Positions 16,399-26,665 of a stretch of 64,000 bases of DNA are shown piece after piece. Made by a program: the position numbers and the translations under genes. A model generated the notes under the pieces. It saw nothing but the letters and a program-made list of their open reading frames with translations. It had not been told where the DNA came from and ran no database searches. This DNA is from JAPPHA01 sp964291635 (GTDB taxonomy: Bacteria > Pseudomonadota > Alphaproteobacteria > Rhodobacterales > Rhodobacteraceae): positions 186,001 through 250,000 of the forward strand of contig OZ219890.1 in assembly GCA_964291635.2 (NCBI GenBank), given 5' to 3'. Numbering within the stretch: position 1 is the first letter of the stretch; each line of letters opens with the position of its first letter.

Positions 16399-18690
16399 TC
16401 ATGACTTCTTCCGGTCGAGTGCCATCAACAGCGGCGGCAGAAGCAGAAAATCCGCGAGTAGAGCGAGGATAATGGTGAGGGCGACGAGGAGGCCGAGCGC
16501 CCAGCTGATCTCGAACCCCGACGAGGCGAACACCAAAAAACCGAGTGCGAGTACGGCCGTTGTGGTCCACAGGGCGTGGCCAACGGTGTGAAAGGCGCTG
16601 CGCACGGCGTCCGCTGCGTCTTTGCCGTTGCGGCGGGCCTTGAGGTACGTGGTCAAGAAGTGGATCGTATCGTCAACCACGATCCCGAACGCGATTGCGG
16701 TCATTACCGAACCGGCAAGCCCCACGCGCCCGACCATGAAGCCCCACAGGCCAAGGCTCATGGCGGCGGGAATGAAATTCGGTACCAGGCTGATCAAGCC
16801 GACGCGCAGGCTCTTGAAAACGAAGACCAGGATCAGCGAGATGAGCGCCATTGCTGCGATTGTTCCGGTCAGCATGCTCCGGATGTTGCGTTGGGAGAGG
16901 TGAGCAAAGACGATGCTGACACCCGAAGCCTCGGTGGCAAGATCGGGGGCGTTTGCGCGCAGCCAACCCAATGCCCGCGCATTGAGTTCGCGCTGCGCCT
17001 GCGAGGAGAGGCTCCGCATCACAACCGTCATGCGGGTTGCCGATTTTTCGATATTGATGCGGTTATTCAGATCCCGCCCGAAGGGCAGCGACAATTCATA
17101 CAGCAGCAGGTACTGGGAAGACAGGGCAGCGTCGTCGGGAAGGCGATCGAATTCCGCAGCATCGCCATGCATGTTCTTGTTCAGGCGTTTCATGATGTCC
17201 GGGAACGCCTGAACGTGGGACACCTCGGGCTGCATTCGAAACCATTCGGCAAATGCATCGACCTCGCGCAAATAGCTGGGATCGGTGATGCCGCCCTCAC
17301 TTCCCGAGTCGAGCGAGTATTCCAATGTCTCGACCCCGGTTAGGTTGTCGATGACGAAATCCGTGTCCTTGCGAAACTCGTAGCGCTCGCTGAGGTATTT
17401 CGTCCAATTGTCGGTGAACTCCAGCCGGAAAATGCCGGTCACCAGGACAACCGCCATGATGGTGAAGGAACAGAGCAGCATCCCTCGGCGGCGCACGACG
17501 AAGTCGCCGAAACGGTCAAAAAAGCTGAGCTCAGTGGTGCGAACCGCGCGCCGCCGCAGTGGCAGAACGGAGAGCAGTGCAGGCAGAAGCGTAAGTGAAT
17601 AGACGAAGGCACAAAACACGCCGAAAGCCACCAGGTTTCCGAGCACGCGGAAAGGTGGTGAATCGGAGGCGTTCAGGCTCATGAACCCGATCGCCGTGGT
17701 AAGCGACGTCAGGAAAACCGGCCAGGCATTGGCTCGGATCGATTCCTCGATCGCCGCATGGCGGTTGAGACCCCTGCCGATTCCTGCCAGCGTGGTCTCA
17801 ACGATGTGGACCGAGTGTGCGACGGCCACCGTCATCACGATGATGGGGACGCCGGAATTGGCGGGGTTGAACACCGTGCCGAGCCAGCCGGCAAAACCCA
17901 CGGTGGTGTTGACCGTGAACACAAGGACGGCGACCAGCGCCGCCATTCCGAGCATCGAACGCAAGAGGAGGGCCGCCGCCACTGCGATGATCGCGAACAC
18001 GACTGGAACCAAGGTTTCGAGGTCGCCCCTTGTGGCGTCGGCGAAAGCCCGGTTCAACGGTACGTCGCCGGTCAGGTAGTAGGCGATTTCAGGGTTTTTG
18101 GCACGTTCCTCGTCGAGCAGGCCGTTCAGGTAGTCCGTGATTTCGACCACCTCGGCATCGGGGTTATCCCGCAAGGCGAAACTGATCACGAGTCCCGCCA
18201 CTTTTTCGTCGCGCGAAACAAGACGCCCGGCGACGTCGATTGCATTGAGCGCGATATTCCGGGCGCGCTCAAGCTCAACATCGGTCAGCGCACCCGCATC
18301 CTCGACCAGCGGCGCGACAATCAGGTCGTCTCCACTGGCCCAACTGTGGGAATAGTTGGTGAGTGAGTCGACCCGTGTGGAGTACGGCGCCATCCAGGCT
18401 GCGTCGGTGAGCTCCTCGACCGCCCGCAGCGTATCCCGGGTAAACACGGAACCCTTTTGCGGCGCGATCGCTATCAGCGCCCGGTTCGACGCGCCGTAAG
18501 TCGCTTCCAGCGTGTTCAAGGCTGCAAGCTGCGGATTGTCCTTATCGAACAGGCTGCGGTAGTCGTTTGTAACGCCGACGAAAACGGCACCGGCCGTAAC
18601 CCCGAACATGACCAGCGTGGCGATCACGAAGACCACCCAGCGATGGCGCAGAATCATTCCAGCAAAGCGGTCGATGACGGCAGTTGTCAT
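16399..18690 (-). CDS. RND/MMPL-family exporter
   Basis: A 763-residue exporter with the duplicated RND plan: an N-terminal helix, a large periplasmic loop (about 45-215), five or six helices, then a second helix, loop (about 410-590) and helix set. Its size and single-gene form resemble the HpnN/MMPL lipid exporters rather than drug-efflux AcrB. Start ATG 18690 is preferred because GGAGG precedes it. An MpaB-like oxygenase lies 103 bp upstream on the same strand, and a beta-barrel and LolA-like protein follow divergently. Together these suggest export of a hydrophobic compound to the outer membrane. The substrate is unknown. Confidence 0.85.
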   Translation of the reverse strand: MTTAVIDRFAGMILRHRWVVFVIATLVMFGVTAGAVFVGVTNDYRSLFDKDNPQLAALNTLEATYGASNRALIAIAPQKGSVFTRDTLRAVEELTDAAWMAPYSTRVDSLTNYSHSWASGDDLIVAPLVEDAGALTDVELERARNIALNAIDVAGRLVSRDEKVAGLVISFALRDNPDAEVVEITDYLNGLLDEERAKNPEIAYYLTGDVPLNRAFADATRGDLETLVPVVFAIIAVAAALLLRSMLGMAALVAVLVFTVNTTVGFAGWLGTVFNPANSGVPIIVMTVAVAHSVHIVETTLAGIGRGLNRHAAIEESIRANAWPVFLTSLTTAIGFMSLNASDSPPFRVLGNLVAFGVFCAFVYSLTLLPALLSVLPLRRRAVRTTELSFFDRFGDFVVRRRGMLLCSFTIMAVVLVTGIFRLEFTDNWTKYLSERYEFRKDTDFVIDNLTGVETLEYSLDSGSEGGITDPSYLREVDAFAEWFRMQPEVSHVQAFPDIMKRLNKNMHGDAAEFDRLPDDAALSSQYLLLYELSLPFGRDLNNRINIEKSATRMTVVMRSLSSQAQRELNARALGWLRANAPDLATEASGVSIVFAHLSQRNIRSMLTGTIAAMALISLILVFVFKSLRVGLISLVPNFIPAAMSLGLWGFMVGRVGLAGSVMTAIAFGIVVDDTIHFLTTYLKARRNGKDAADAVRSAFHTVGHALWTTTAVLALGFLVFASSGFEISWALGLLVALTIILALLADFLLLPPLLMALDRKKS

Positions 18691-18793
18691 CGAAACCTCC
18701 GCGGTGAACGGAAACACCTGCACGGTTCACACGGATCCCGGCCGCGCGCACCAATCAGTCGTGCACCTACGGGCACGCCGCGCCGCTCAAGTC

Positions 18794-19963
18794 CTACCAC
18801 TGCGAAGATCGCTCCGCGTAAACATCATCGGGAAGCAAATAGCTGATCCCCTTTTTGTCGTACATCGAAACTTCCAGGATGGTTGTGAAATTCGCATTTT
18901 CGCGCGAGAGGCGGGGGATCAGCTTTTCCATCATCCGTTCGATCCGGTTCAGGGTTCGGAACTTCCAGAGTGTTCCGAACGTCGAGCCCTTCGAATACCT
19001 GAGTTCGTCGGCGAGTTCGTTTCCGATCAAGGCACGCGAAATCTGTTCGATGTAACCGGCGAGCTTCCGTCGCTTGTTCCTGTCGTCCAAGCCTGCGAAC
19101 AACGGCGCCGAGTTTATCAGCGAAGATGCGAGCGCGATTGATTCCATCGACGGCCGAGGCTCACAAATGCGTCCGACCCGAAAGATTTCGAGCGCGTCCC
19201 TTTCGTCCTGGAAAAGGATCGTCTCGGGTACGCCCATCAGATAGCCGGAATATCGCCACACCGCCATGAAACTTCTGCGTTCCTCGTCGTTGAAGGACGC
19301 CCCGAGCCTCTCGAGGTGCCTCAACAACCTGGCCGAAAATGCGGCGATGGCGAATCCAACGTGTGCAGCACTGATCGGCGTGCCGATCTCCTCAATGTCC
19401 CATTCCTCTGAATTGGCGAGCAATTTCCGGATCTTCGCATGGACCAGCCTGACCCGAATGGAGTGAGTCCACCCGTCGGCGTGACTTTCCATTCCGCCTG
19501 GCATGAATATCTCCAGCATATGGCGATTGTTCTGCTTCAACCGCCTCACCCCCTTGTCGCGCAATCGGCCGGTCAGGAAGAACGACTTGGCGATGTTGGT
19601 CGAAAAACCCTCGACCAGAACGCCACCCACCATGCCGGCGAGAACCAGCCGCGAATTCCTGTGGAACATTCGGCAGCCTGGCTGGAAAGACGACAAGTCA
19701 AGCCATTCCGGAGGTTTGGAGCAGTGAGCAAAGAATTTCCTGACCGATGCAGGTGCGCCATCCAGCGCGTTGCCGTCGCGATCGTGCATACCGAGCTTGA
19801 TCAGCCTGGCCACCTCACTAGGCCCCAGCGGGTCTAGGTCGGCAATCACCGCGTCGGCCAGCGGATCGCCGATCCTGGTATGTGAAACGTAATTTTCCGA
19901 CCTTTCCGGATCGACCTCCCGGCCCTTCGCGTAACCATCAATATAGGCCCTGGGGATCTTCAT
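18794..19963 (-). CDS. MpaB-like oxygenase (DUF2236)
   Basis: A 389-residue protein of the DUF2236/MpaB/latex-clearing oxygenase group, whose studied members are haem proteins that cleave or oxidise terpenoid or polyisoprene chains. The typical region ADGWTHSIRVRLVHAKIR, followed by GTPIS and helices, is present, with a conserved His in the RLVHAKIR helix. No signal peptide or clear membrane anchor is seen. The gene is upstream of and co-directional with the MMPL exporter, suggesting that the oxidised product or its precursor is exported. The substrate is not evident. Confidence 0.75.
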   Translation of the reverse strand: MKIPRAYIDGYAKGREVDPERSENYVSHTRIGDPLADAVIADLDPLGPSEVARLIKLGMHDRDGNALDGAPASVRKFFAHCSKPPEWLDLSSFQPGCRMFHRNSRLVLAGMVGGVLVEGFSTNIAKSFFLTGRLRDKGVRRLKQNNRHMLEIFMPGGMESHADGWTHSIRVRLVHAKIRKLLANSEEWDIEEIGTPISAAHVGFAIAAFSARLLRHLERLGASFNDEERRSFMAVWRYSGYLMGVPETILFQDERDALEIFRVGRICEPRPSMESIALASSLINSAPLFAGLDDRNKRRKLAGYIEQISRALIGNELADELRYSKGSTFGTLWKFRTLNRIERMMEKLIPRLSRENANFTTILEVSMYDKKGISYLLPDDVYAERSSQW

Positions 19964-20805
19964 CGCTTCGAAATCCGCGAATCAGCCGGATTGCATACAG
20001 GGTCCGGGAACTCATCAATTGGCAGTTTCAAGGCTTCCACCAGTCGTCAGACACTGAAGTAGGTATCATTACTTGATGGCCTTACAGGAGCGCTACAGGG
20101 TTATCGCCCTTATCGGGTCCGTCCGTCAAGCAGGGTAGTTGATTCCCAGTATGGCGGCTTCGTGAACATGTTTCCCGTTTTAGATTCACGCGGCGAGCTC
20201 CGTTTCCGGCGACGATTAGAAACGCTGCGCCGGTACCTCGTCCGCCATCGGCCGAGGGACTTTCGCGGTACATCCGGTTCCAGTCGTTCCCGGGGTATGC
20301 AAGTTCCCTCCCGATGGTTTTGCCGCCTGTTCCAGAGAGGACGAGATAGCGGAAGGATTTGAGCGATTTGTTGATGGCGCAAAAATTTGTCCTGCATCAC
20401 TCTCCGCTAATTCGCGAACCGGGCCTCGGCAACTGCACTGCCCAAGGCCAAGACGTCATCAGCGACCGTCCTTGCGACCATTTGCGATCGATCACCCACA
20501 AACTCGTCATCCCGTCACGGACATTGATGATGAACACCCCAATTTCCTTCATACTTTCATACTTTCGCCGCAAAGAGGTTGATCTCATCTTCAGGAAAGT
20601 CCGGAGACATCGTCCCATGCCACGGCCACGAATGAGCCGCCCTCCTCCAGACACGAAGGATGAATCCGCCAAATTGAGGATTGCTGCGTTTCCACATTCC
20701 ACCTAGATGCTTGAGATCGCGTAGCGGGCGGTGATAGGTTACCTAACACCAAAACTGTTTGTTCACAGGTTGATGTCATGCTGATGTCATAAGGCCAACG
20801 AGATC
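19964..20805. other. Divergent gene-free region
   Basis: About 840 bp between the MpaB-like gene and the beta-barrel gene. No reading frame gives a recognisable protein. TAGGT-T-ACCTA (about 20736-20746) is a short palindrome upstream of the beta-barrel gene that could be an operator, but I cannot assign a regulator. Confidence 0.45.
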
Positions 20806-22071
20806 GTGCGCGTCGTTTTTTTCTTTCTGGTATCGCAACTGATGCTGAGTTCGGTGTTCGCCACCGGAGCCCGCGGCCAAGAAGGGTTCTCCGGGCCAGT
20901 CGAGCTCTATGGACGCATTTCCCTGGAATCCCGTCGATACTTCGAAAACGCCGCAGATCCGGTTCAACGTTCGTATGCAGGCGGCATTTCCGCGGAAATC
21001 ACCGCCTATGTAGAGGATGATCTGGGCCGAAGCATTACCGTGACGCCTTTTGTCCGATACGATTACGGAGACCCGAAACGCAACCACTTCGATCTCCGGG
21101 AAGCCTATCTCCTGATGTATGGAGATGCCGGCAACAACGAATGGGAACTTCGCCTTGGCATCGATCGCGTGTTCTGGGGCGTCGTCGAGTCGCGTTCCCT
21201 GGTCGATATCGTCAATCAAACCAACCTTCTGGAGCACCCGAACGAGAAAACCAAGCTGGGCCAGCCTATGGTCCATGCCACCCTGGCGGGGGATTGGGGT
21301 GCACTAGAACTCTTTGGTCTGACCTGGCACCGCCCTCGGGCCTTTCCAGGGAAGCACGGGCGACTGCGTCCTCCACTTATCGTGGACACGGACATGACAT
21401 CATATGAATCCCGGGCGGAAAAGTGGAATGTTGATCTGGCCGCCCGATATACGAACAGTCTCGGACCTCTGGATATCGGGCTCAGTGTATTCAATGGCAC
21501 AAGCCGCGAACCCGTTCTCGTGCCGATGCCACCCGAGCCACCCGAGCCACCCGATGATCCCCAGGTATTTGTACCTCACTACAATCGGATCACTCAGTTT
21601 GGCCTTGACACACAGTTCACATCCGGATCGTGGCTGTTCAAACTCGAAGCGGTCCATCGCAGCGGCGCCCAAGACTCGCAGATTCCAGAGGAAGATTACT
21701 CCGCATTCGTCGTCGGCGCGGAGCACACGATCTACTCAATAATGGATTCAAATGCGGACTTGACGCTGTTCGCCGAATGGGCTTACGACGGACGAGGTCA
21801 AAGGGCAACCAACGCGTTCGAAAACGACATCTTTCTGGCAGCGCGCGTAGGCCTGAACGACGAATACGACACGGAGTTCGTTGCGAGCATCGTGAAATCC
21901 CTCGACACGGACAGCCGTGTCTTCGGTGCGGAATTCAATCGCCGCATTTCGGACAACTGGTCATTGAAGATGGAAGCTTCTGCGTTTTCCGGGGTCGGAC
22001 CAGATGACATACTGTTGTACCCCGTGCGACGCGACAGCAACGCCTCGATTAACCTGGACTACAGCTTCTGA
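20806..22071 (+). CDS. Outer membrane beta-barrel protein
   Basis: A 421-residue protein with a Sec signal peptide (hydrophobic start, probable cleavage after ARG-Q) and a body of alternating residues. It ends in LDYSF, the aromatic C-terminal signature recognised by BamA. A Pro-Glu repeat (EPPEPPDDP) lies near residue 245. The GTG start at 20806 gives a complete signal peptide. It is followed by a LolA-like protein and is divergent from the MMPL exporter and MpaB-like gene. I do not recognise a named family; an alginate-export or DUF1302-like barrel is possible. Its role as the outer membrane exit of the module is inferred. Confidence 0.75.
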   Translation: MRVVFFFLVSQLMLSSVFATGARGQEGFSGPVELYGRISLESRRYFENAADPVQRSYAGGISAEITAYVEDDLGRSITVTPFVRYDYGDPKRNHFDLREAYLLMYGDAGNNEWELRLGIDRVFWGVVESRSLVDIVNQTNLLEHPNEKTKLGQPMVHATLAGDWGALELFGLTWHRPRAFPGKHGRLRPPLIVDTDMTSYESRAEKWNVDLAARYTNSLGPLDIGLSVFNGTSREPVLVPMPPEPPEPPDDPQVFVPHYNRITQFGLDTQFTSGSWLFKLEAVHRSGAQDSQIPEEDYSAFVVGAEHTIYSIMDSNADLTLFAEWAYDGRGQRATNAFENDIFLAARVGLNDEYDTEFVASIVKSLDTDSRVFGAEFNRRISDNWSLKMEASAFSGVGPDDILLYPVRRDSNASINLDYSF

Positions 22072-22270
22072 GCGAAATCCCCGTGATTGCGTACCGGGAA
22101 AAGGCGTTTCTGGACTGGTTTCACTCGGGTGTGTTAGTAACGAGCTCCACCATGTTCTCGGAGTCAATCACGACAACAAACCAAAAGGTCAGGCTTGACC
22201 GCCAATCCTGTGCCTGCAACAGGTCATCTGATCGTCCCGCATTGTTCATGGCCGCTGACCGGAGGAAACA

Positions 22271-23089
22271 ATGATGCCAATCGTTCTTGCCCCGCCAAAA
22301 TTCGTCTCGCTCGGGGGCTTTCTCGCCGTCCTTGCCCTGTTGGCCGTGCCTTCCGGCGGATATTCGGCCAGTGCCGAGGAAACCGGTTTGAAGATCGCGA
22401 ACGAGGCCCGTGAACGCCAGAAGGGATATGGAGATCTGACTGCCGATTTGAAAATGATTCTTCGCAACAAGAGTGGAGCGAAGAGTGAACGCGAATTGAG
22501 TATCAAGACCATCGAGGTCAAGGGGGACGGTGACCGAACCCTTTTCGTGTTCGACCGCCCGCGCGATGTCAAGGGAACCGCATTCCTCATCTATTCCCAT
22601 ACGGACTCCCCTGACGAACAGTGGCTCTATCTTCCTGCATTGAAGAGGGTCAAACGGATCAGTTCATCCAATCAGTCCGGTTCATTCATGGGAAGCGAAT
22701 TCTCGTATGAAGACCTGGGGACCATTGAAGTCGAGAAATTCACCTACCGGTACCTGAAGGACGAGCCCTGCGGCAATCTCAAGTGCACCGTGTCCGAGCG
22801 TATTCCGCGTACGAAGAATTCCGGCTACTCGCGCCAGCTGACATGGTACGACACCAACGAGTTCCGCCTCATGAAGGTCGAGTATTTCGATCGCAAGAAC
22901 GATCTTCTCAAGACCCTTGTTCTGGAGGACTACAAAAAATACCTTGGTGATTTCTGGCGCGCCAGCACATTGACGATGACGAACCATTTAACGGGAAAGA
23001 GCACGGTTCTGGAATGGTCGGACTACGAGTTCAGGTCCGGTCTCAGGGCACGTGACTTCACCCAAACGGCGCTCAAGCGGGCGCGATAG
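22271..23089 (+). CDS. LolA-like outer membrane lipoprotein-sorting protein
   Basis: A 272-residue periplasmic protein with an N-terminal signal peptide ending near AEE. The body matches the LolA-like family often annotated outer membrane lipoprotein-sorting protein: LFVFDRPRDVKGTAFLIYSH, QWLYLPALKRVKRIS, and a C-terminal WSDYEFRSGL. A strong GGAGGAAAC precedes the ATG. In proteobacteria such proteins commonly neighbour an MMPL/RND exporter and a beta-barrel, as here. The likely role is carrying a lipid-like molecule across the periplasm. This is not the housekeeping lolA. Confidence 0.82.
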   Translation: MMPIVLAPPKFVSLGGFLAVLALLAVPSGGYSASAEETGLKIANEARERQKGYGDLTADLKMILRNKSGAKSERELSIKTIEVKGDGDRTLFVFDRPRDVKGTAFLIYSHTDSPDEQWLYLPALKRVKRISSSNQSGSFMGSEFSYEDLGTIEVEKFTYRYLKDEPCGNLKCTVSERIPRTKNSGYSRQLTWYDTNEFRLMKVEYFDRKNDLLKTLVLEDYKKYLGDFWRASTLTMTNHLTGKSTVLEWSDYEFRSGLRARDFTQTALKRAR

Positions 23090-23201
23090 TGGCCTGCGCT
23101 GTATCGTCCTCCAGGCACCGAAACGATTTCGTCACCGGCGCCAAATCTCCTTGATCGCGCCGGGGCCGAAGTCGGACCTTGGCACGTCATGGGAAAGGGC
23201 A

Positions 23202-23531
23202 TCAATCGCCGGTCGCGCGCGCGGTTCTCCTGACGTTTCGTCCGCCTTTCCGACGTGGAGGTTCGGTTTTCTGGGTCCCATCGCTGATAATCCGCGTCAT
23301 GGGATGACGTGCATTCCTGATTCCGTATTCTTCGTACAGTTCCCTGGCACATTCCGTCAGGTCCCGGTCCGGCGGGACGTTGAGGGCCCAATCCAAAAAA
23401 ATCGTACGACACTCGGCTTCGGTGATTCCGTCGATTCGGTAGGCCTCGTAAATGAGACCCTTGGGGTCAATCGAGAGCCTGCCTTTCGCAGGTAGGGGTT
23501 CAGTCGTTTCGTGACCGCCGCTTCCAGGCAT
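23202..23531 (-). CDS. Small conserved protein of unknown function
   Basis: A 109-residue cytosolic protein without signal peptide. Its core, containing LIYEAYRIDGI and CRTIFLDWAL, followed by LYEEYG and HPMTRII, looks like a conserved alphaproteobacterial family I have no name for. The C-terminus is basic (RRKGGRN...). It lies 42 bp downstream of glnE on the same strand and may be co-transcribed. No function can be inferred. Confidence 0.6.
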   Translation of the reverse strand: MPGSGGHETTEPLPAKGRLSIDPKGLIYEAYRIDGITEAECRTIFLDWALNVPPDRDLTECARELYEEYGIRNARHPMTRIISDGTQKTEPPRRKGGRNVRRTARATGD

Positions 23532-23573
23532 TTCCAGCCGGTCCTCCGCCCACTCACCGATTTGCGGGCTAAT

Positions 23574-26390
23574 TCAGGACCGCAGAACCCGACTGATAAT
23601 GCCGTCGCAATCTGATGTCCTGTCCCGTAGATGGTTTTCAAGTTCACCCAGGGTCTCTCGCCCCGTGAGTGCCAATAGTACGGCCTGACCACCGGATCCG
23701 AGCGTATTCATGTCGAAACGCTCCTCGGCCAGTAGCCGTTGCACATGCTGAACCTGGACAAGGAGGTCATGTGTACCCGTCAATACCGCAAGGTCGGACG
23801 GGCCAATCCATTCCGTCGCCGCAGCTGCTGTCAGTTGGTTCTTGGGGTGGCGTTCGGTAGCCCCCGAGACCAGTGCAAGAGTCTGTGCCAGTAGCTCGAT
23901 CTCCAGCAGTCCTCCTGCTCCCGTCTTGACGTCCCAGACATCCACACTTTTCCTGTTGGCGGCAATACGCTCGCGCATCTTGGCCACATCGTTGAAAATC
24001 GTGGCTGTATCCCTGGGCTGAAGTAACACGTCTCGCCGGACGGACTCGACCTCCGCTATCGTTTTTTCGTCTCCTGCAATAACTCTAGCGCGGGACAAGG
24101 CCAGGTGTTCCCACGTCCAGGCTTTCGTCTTTTGGTATTCACGAAACGATTGAAGGCTCGTCGCAACGGGTCCCTTTCGCCCGGACGGCCGCAATCGCAT
24201 GTCGACGTTGTAGAGTTTTCCTTCGGTCATCAAAGAAGAAAGGGCTGTGACCAGCGCCTGGGTCAGCCTGGCAAAATATGTCGATACCGCCAGAGGCTTG
24301 GCCCCCACGGACTCCTCCTGACCGCCCGCATCGTAGACAACGACGAGATCAAGGTCCGACGTTGCCGTCATTTCCGACGATCCGAGCTTTCCCATGGCGA
24401 GAATGGCGAGTCCCTTATCCGGAACGTAACCGTATCTCTCAACGAATCGCAGCTCGACGCTGGGTAGCAAAGCACGTACACAGGAAACGGCCAGATCGGA
24501 ATAAGACCGCGCGGCCTCTAAAACACCCGCGATCCCCCTCAGTTGCAGTACGCCAATCTGGAAGTGTTTCTTGTGCATCCAGATTCGCGCAGCGTTCAAT
24601 CTGGCCTCATAATCCTGAGTCGTGCCCAGCAGTATTGCGAGATCTTCGAACAGTTCGTCACCATCACCCAAGGGTTCGAAGAAAGACGGATCGAATAACG
24701 CGTCCATGACGGATGCGTTCTGGGCAAGGTATGCGGCAAGGCTCGGCGCGTTGGAACAGACGTCGATCAAGAGATCCAGCAATGGAGGATTCGCTTCGAA
24801 CAACGAAAACAGCTGAACGCCAGCCGGCATGCCCACCAGGAATTCGTCAAATCGCGCGATGGCGTTCTTCGGTGCGTCGGCGGATCCAAGTCGACCGAGA
24901 AGCTTGGGACGAATGCGCTCAAAAGCCGGCAGGTCGTTTCGGGATCTGAGAACCGGGAGATCCAGCCAGCTTTCCGACAGTTCCATCAGGTCTTCCGGAA
25001 TCTCGGCTTCATCATCGTCTTCTTCGCCCTCGCGTTTGAAAAACATGCTGCAGGTGTCATCAACCATCTGAAGCCGCTTGCAGACATGCGTGCGGAACTC
25101 CCCGACGTCCGAGTAACCCGAAAAGGCAGCAATTCGAGCGATCCCGGTTTCGTCGGCAGGCATCGTCTGGGTCTGGATGTCCTGCACCATCTGAAGCCTG
25201 TGTTCGAGGTTTCGATGGTGGCAGTAGGCATCGATCAGGGATTCAGAAGTGTATTCTGGCACCCAGCCCTTTCTGGCCAACACGCGAAGCGCTCCCAGCG
25301 TACCGGGTTCCCGGACCTCAGGATCACGTCCTCCGGTTATGAGTTGAAGAGTCTGGGCGAAGAACTCGATTTGACGGATTCCCCCGGGTCCCAGCTTGAC
25401 GTTGTGACCCTCCAGCCGAATCGGGCCGGATAGCTGCTTGTGCTGGCGAATCCTGTCCTGCATGTTGCGGGCCGCATCCACGGTCGCAAAGTCGAGGTGC
25501 CGCCTCCAGATGAAAGGAGTGATCTGCTCAAGAAACCGATGGCCCGCGGCCAGGTCGCCTGCCGCCGGGCGTGCCTTGATCAAGGCCGCCCTTTCCCATG
25601 TTCGACCCGTACTCTCGTAATACCGCAGCGCTGCTTCACTGGATACGCATACCGGAGTCGTCGACGGATTCGGCCGGAGGCGAAGGTCGGTCCTGAAGAC
25701 ATATCCGTCGCGTGTGACATCGGAAAGCAACCTCACGAGTTGCCGTATGATACGGACAAACTCCGCGCGGAGTTCCAGAATGTCGTCATCGGGCAGGTCT
25801 GAAGCGTCGGATATGACGATCAGATCAATGTCGGACGAGTAGTTCAGTTCTGCCGCGCCCATCTTTCCCATCGCGAGAACAGAAACACCTGCGCAGGTTT
25901 CCAACATCTGTTCATTGATTCCAGGCAGTTTCCCGCGTTGGAAACGCGTGCGCATGAGATGCCGGAGCGCCGTGTCGACGGCGGTGTCGGCAAACCTGGT
26001 CATTTGGGCTGTCACGGTCATGACGTCCCAAACGCCACCGAGATCGCAGAGCGCAAATAGGAGTGCCCCCCGGCGTTTCGCAACTCTGAGATGAACCGCG
26101 AGGTCGCCCGTTTCGGGCGTCGACCTCATCCAGGACAGCAGATCGCGAAGTGCCTGCTCAGGCGTCTCGTCCCAGATCGACCGGAACCACTCGATCTCCC
26201 GCCTCAGCAAACCGGTCAGGTAGGGGCTGCAGCAGGCTATGCCTGCGAAAAGCCGGCGGTGAATGTCGTCAGGCTCGAGATCTTCGATCAGGTCTGACAG
26301 ATCGGGCGCGTCCGCCGGTTCGAATCGTTCCGGCGCCGACCTTATTCGGCCCCTGAGTGTCATGAAATCAAGTGCCTCGTTTTCCACCAA
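23574..26390 (-). CDS. glnE: GlnE, glutamine synthetase adenylyltransferase/removase
   Basis: A 938-residue bifunctional enzyme that attaches and removes AMP on glutamine synthetase. Two nucleotidyltransferase halves are visible. The N-terminal one (removase) contains MGKMGAAELNYSSDIDLIVI. The C-terminal one (transferase) contains MGKLGSSEMTATSDLDLVVVY. A LFEANPPLLDLLIDV-type linker lies between. The length is normal. It responds to PII and so belongs with NtrBC and AmtB in nitrogen control. lpxB lies upstream on the same strand after 275 bp without a gene. Confidence 0.95.
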   Translation of the reverse strand: MVENEALDFMTLRGRIRSAPERFEPADAPDLSDLIEDLEPDDIHRRLFAGIACCSPYLTGLLRREIEWFRSIWDETPEQALRDLLSWMRSTPETGDLAVHLRVAKRRGALLFALCDLGGVWDVMTVTAQMTRFADTAVDTALRHLMRTRFQRGKLPGINEQMLETCAGVSVLAMGKMGAAELNYSSDIDLIVISDASDLPDDDILELRAEFVRIIRQLVRLLSDVTRDGYVFRTDLRLRPNPSTTPVCVSSEAALRYYESTGRTWERAALIKARPAAGDLAAGHRFLEQITPFIWRRHLDFATVDAARNMQDRIRQHKQLSGPIRLEGHNVKLGPGGIRQIEFFAQTLQLITGGRDPEVREPGTLGALRVLARKGWVPEYTSESLIDAYCHHRNLEHRLQMVQDIQTQTMPADETGIARIAAFSGYSDVGEFRTHVCKRLQMVDDTCSMFFKREGEEDDDEAEIPEDLMELSESWLDLPVLRSRNDLPAFERIRPKLLGRLGSADAPKNAIARFDEFLVGMPAGVQLFSLFEANPPLLDLLIDVCSNAPSLAAYLAQNASVMDALFDPSFFEPLGDGDELFEDLAILLGTTQDYEARLNAARIWMHKKHFQIGVLQLRGIAGVLEAARSYSDLAVSCVRALLPSVELRFVERYGYVPDKGLAILAMGKLGSSEMTATSDLDLVVVYDAGGQEESVGAKPLAVSTYFARLTQALVTALSSLMTEGKLYNVDMRLRPSGRKGPVATSLQSFREYQKTKAWTWEHLALSRARVIAGDEKTIAEVESVRRDVLLQPRDTATIFNDVAKMRERIAANRKSVDVWDVKTGAGGLLEIELLAQTLALVSGATERHPKNQLTAAAATEWIGPSDLAVLTGTHDLLVQVQHVQRLLAEERFDMNTLGSGGQAVLLALTGRETLGELENHLRDRTSDCDGIISRVLRS

Positions 26391-26665
26391 TCGATCAAGA
26401 TCGATTCACATTTTCCACATGGTGTCGCAGCGTTTCGGACCGCCATGATGTCAAACGCACACAACAAAATGACGATGTTCCGGATTTCGCCTTCGACGGC
26501 GCAAACTGCCACGTGATCAACTCCCATCCTCACTCGGATCCGGGTATTCCGCCACCTTTGGGCATCCAGGCGCCGCACTTCTTTCCTGCCAACAATTGCC
26601 GCTGGTTTCAATCGCCTGTTGGCAGATGCCCGATAACCGGCCAGATCGGCAGTTCAAGGCGGACG

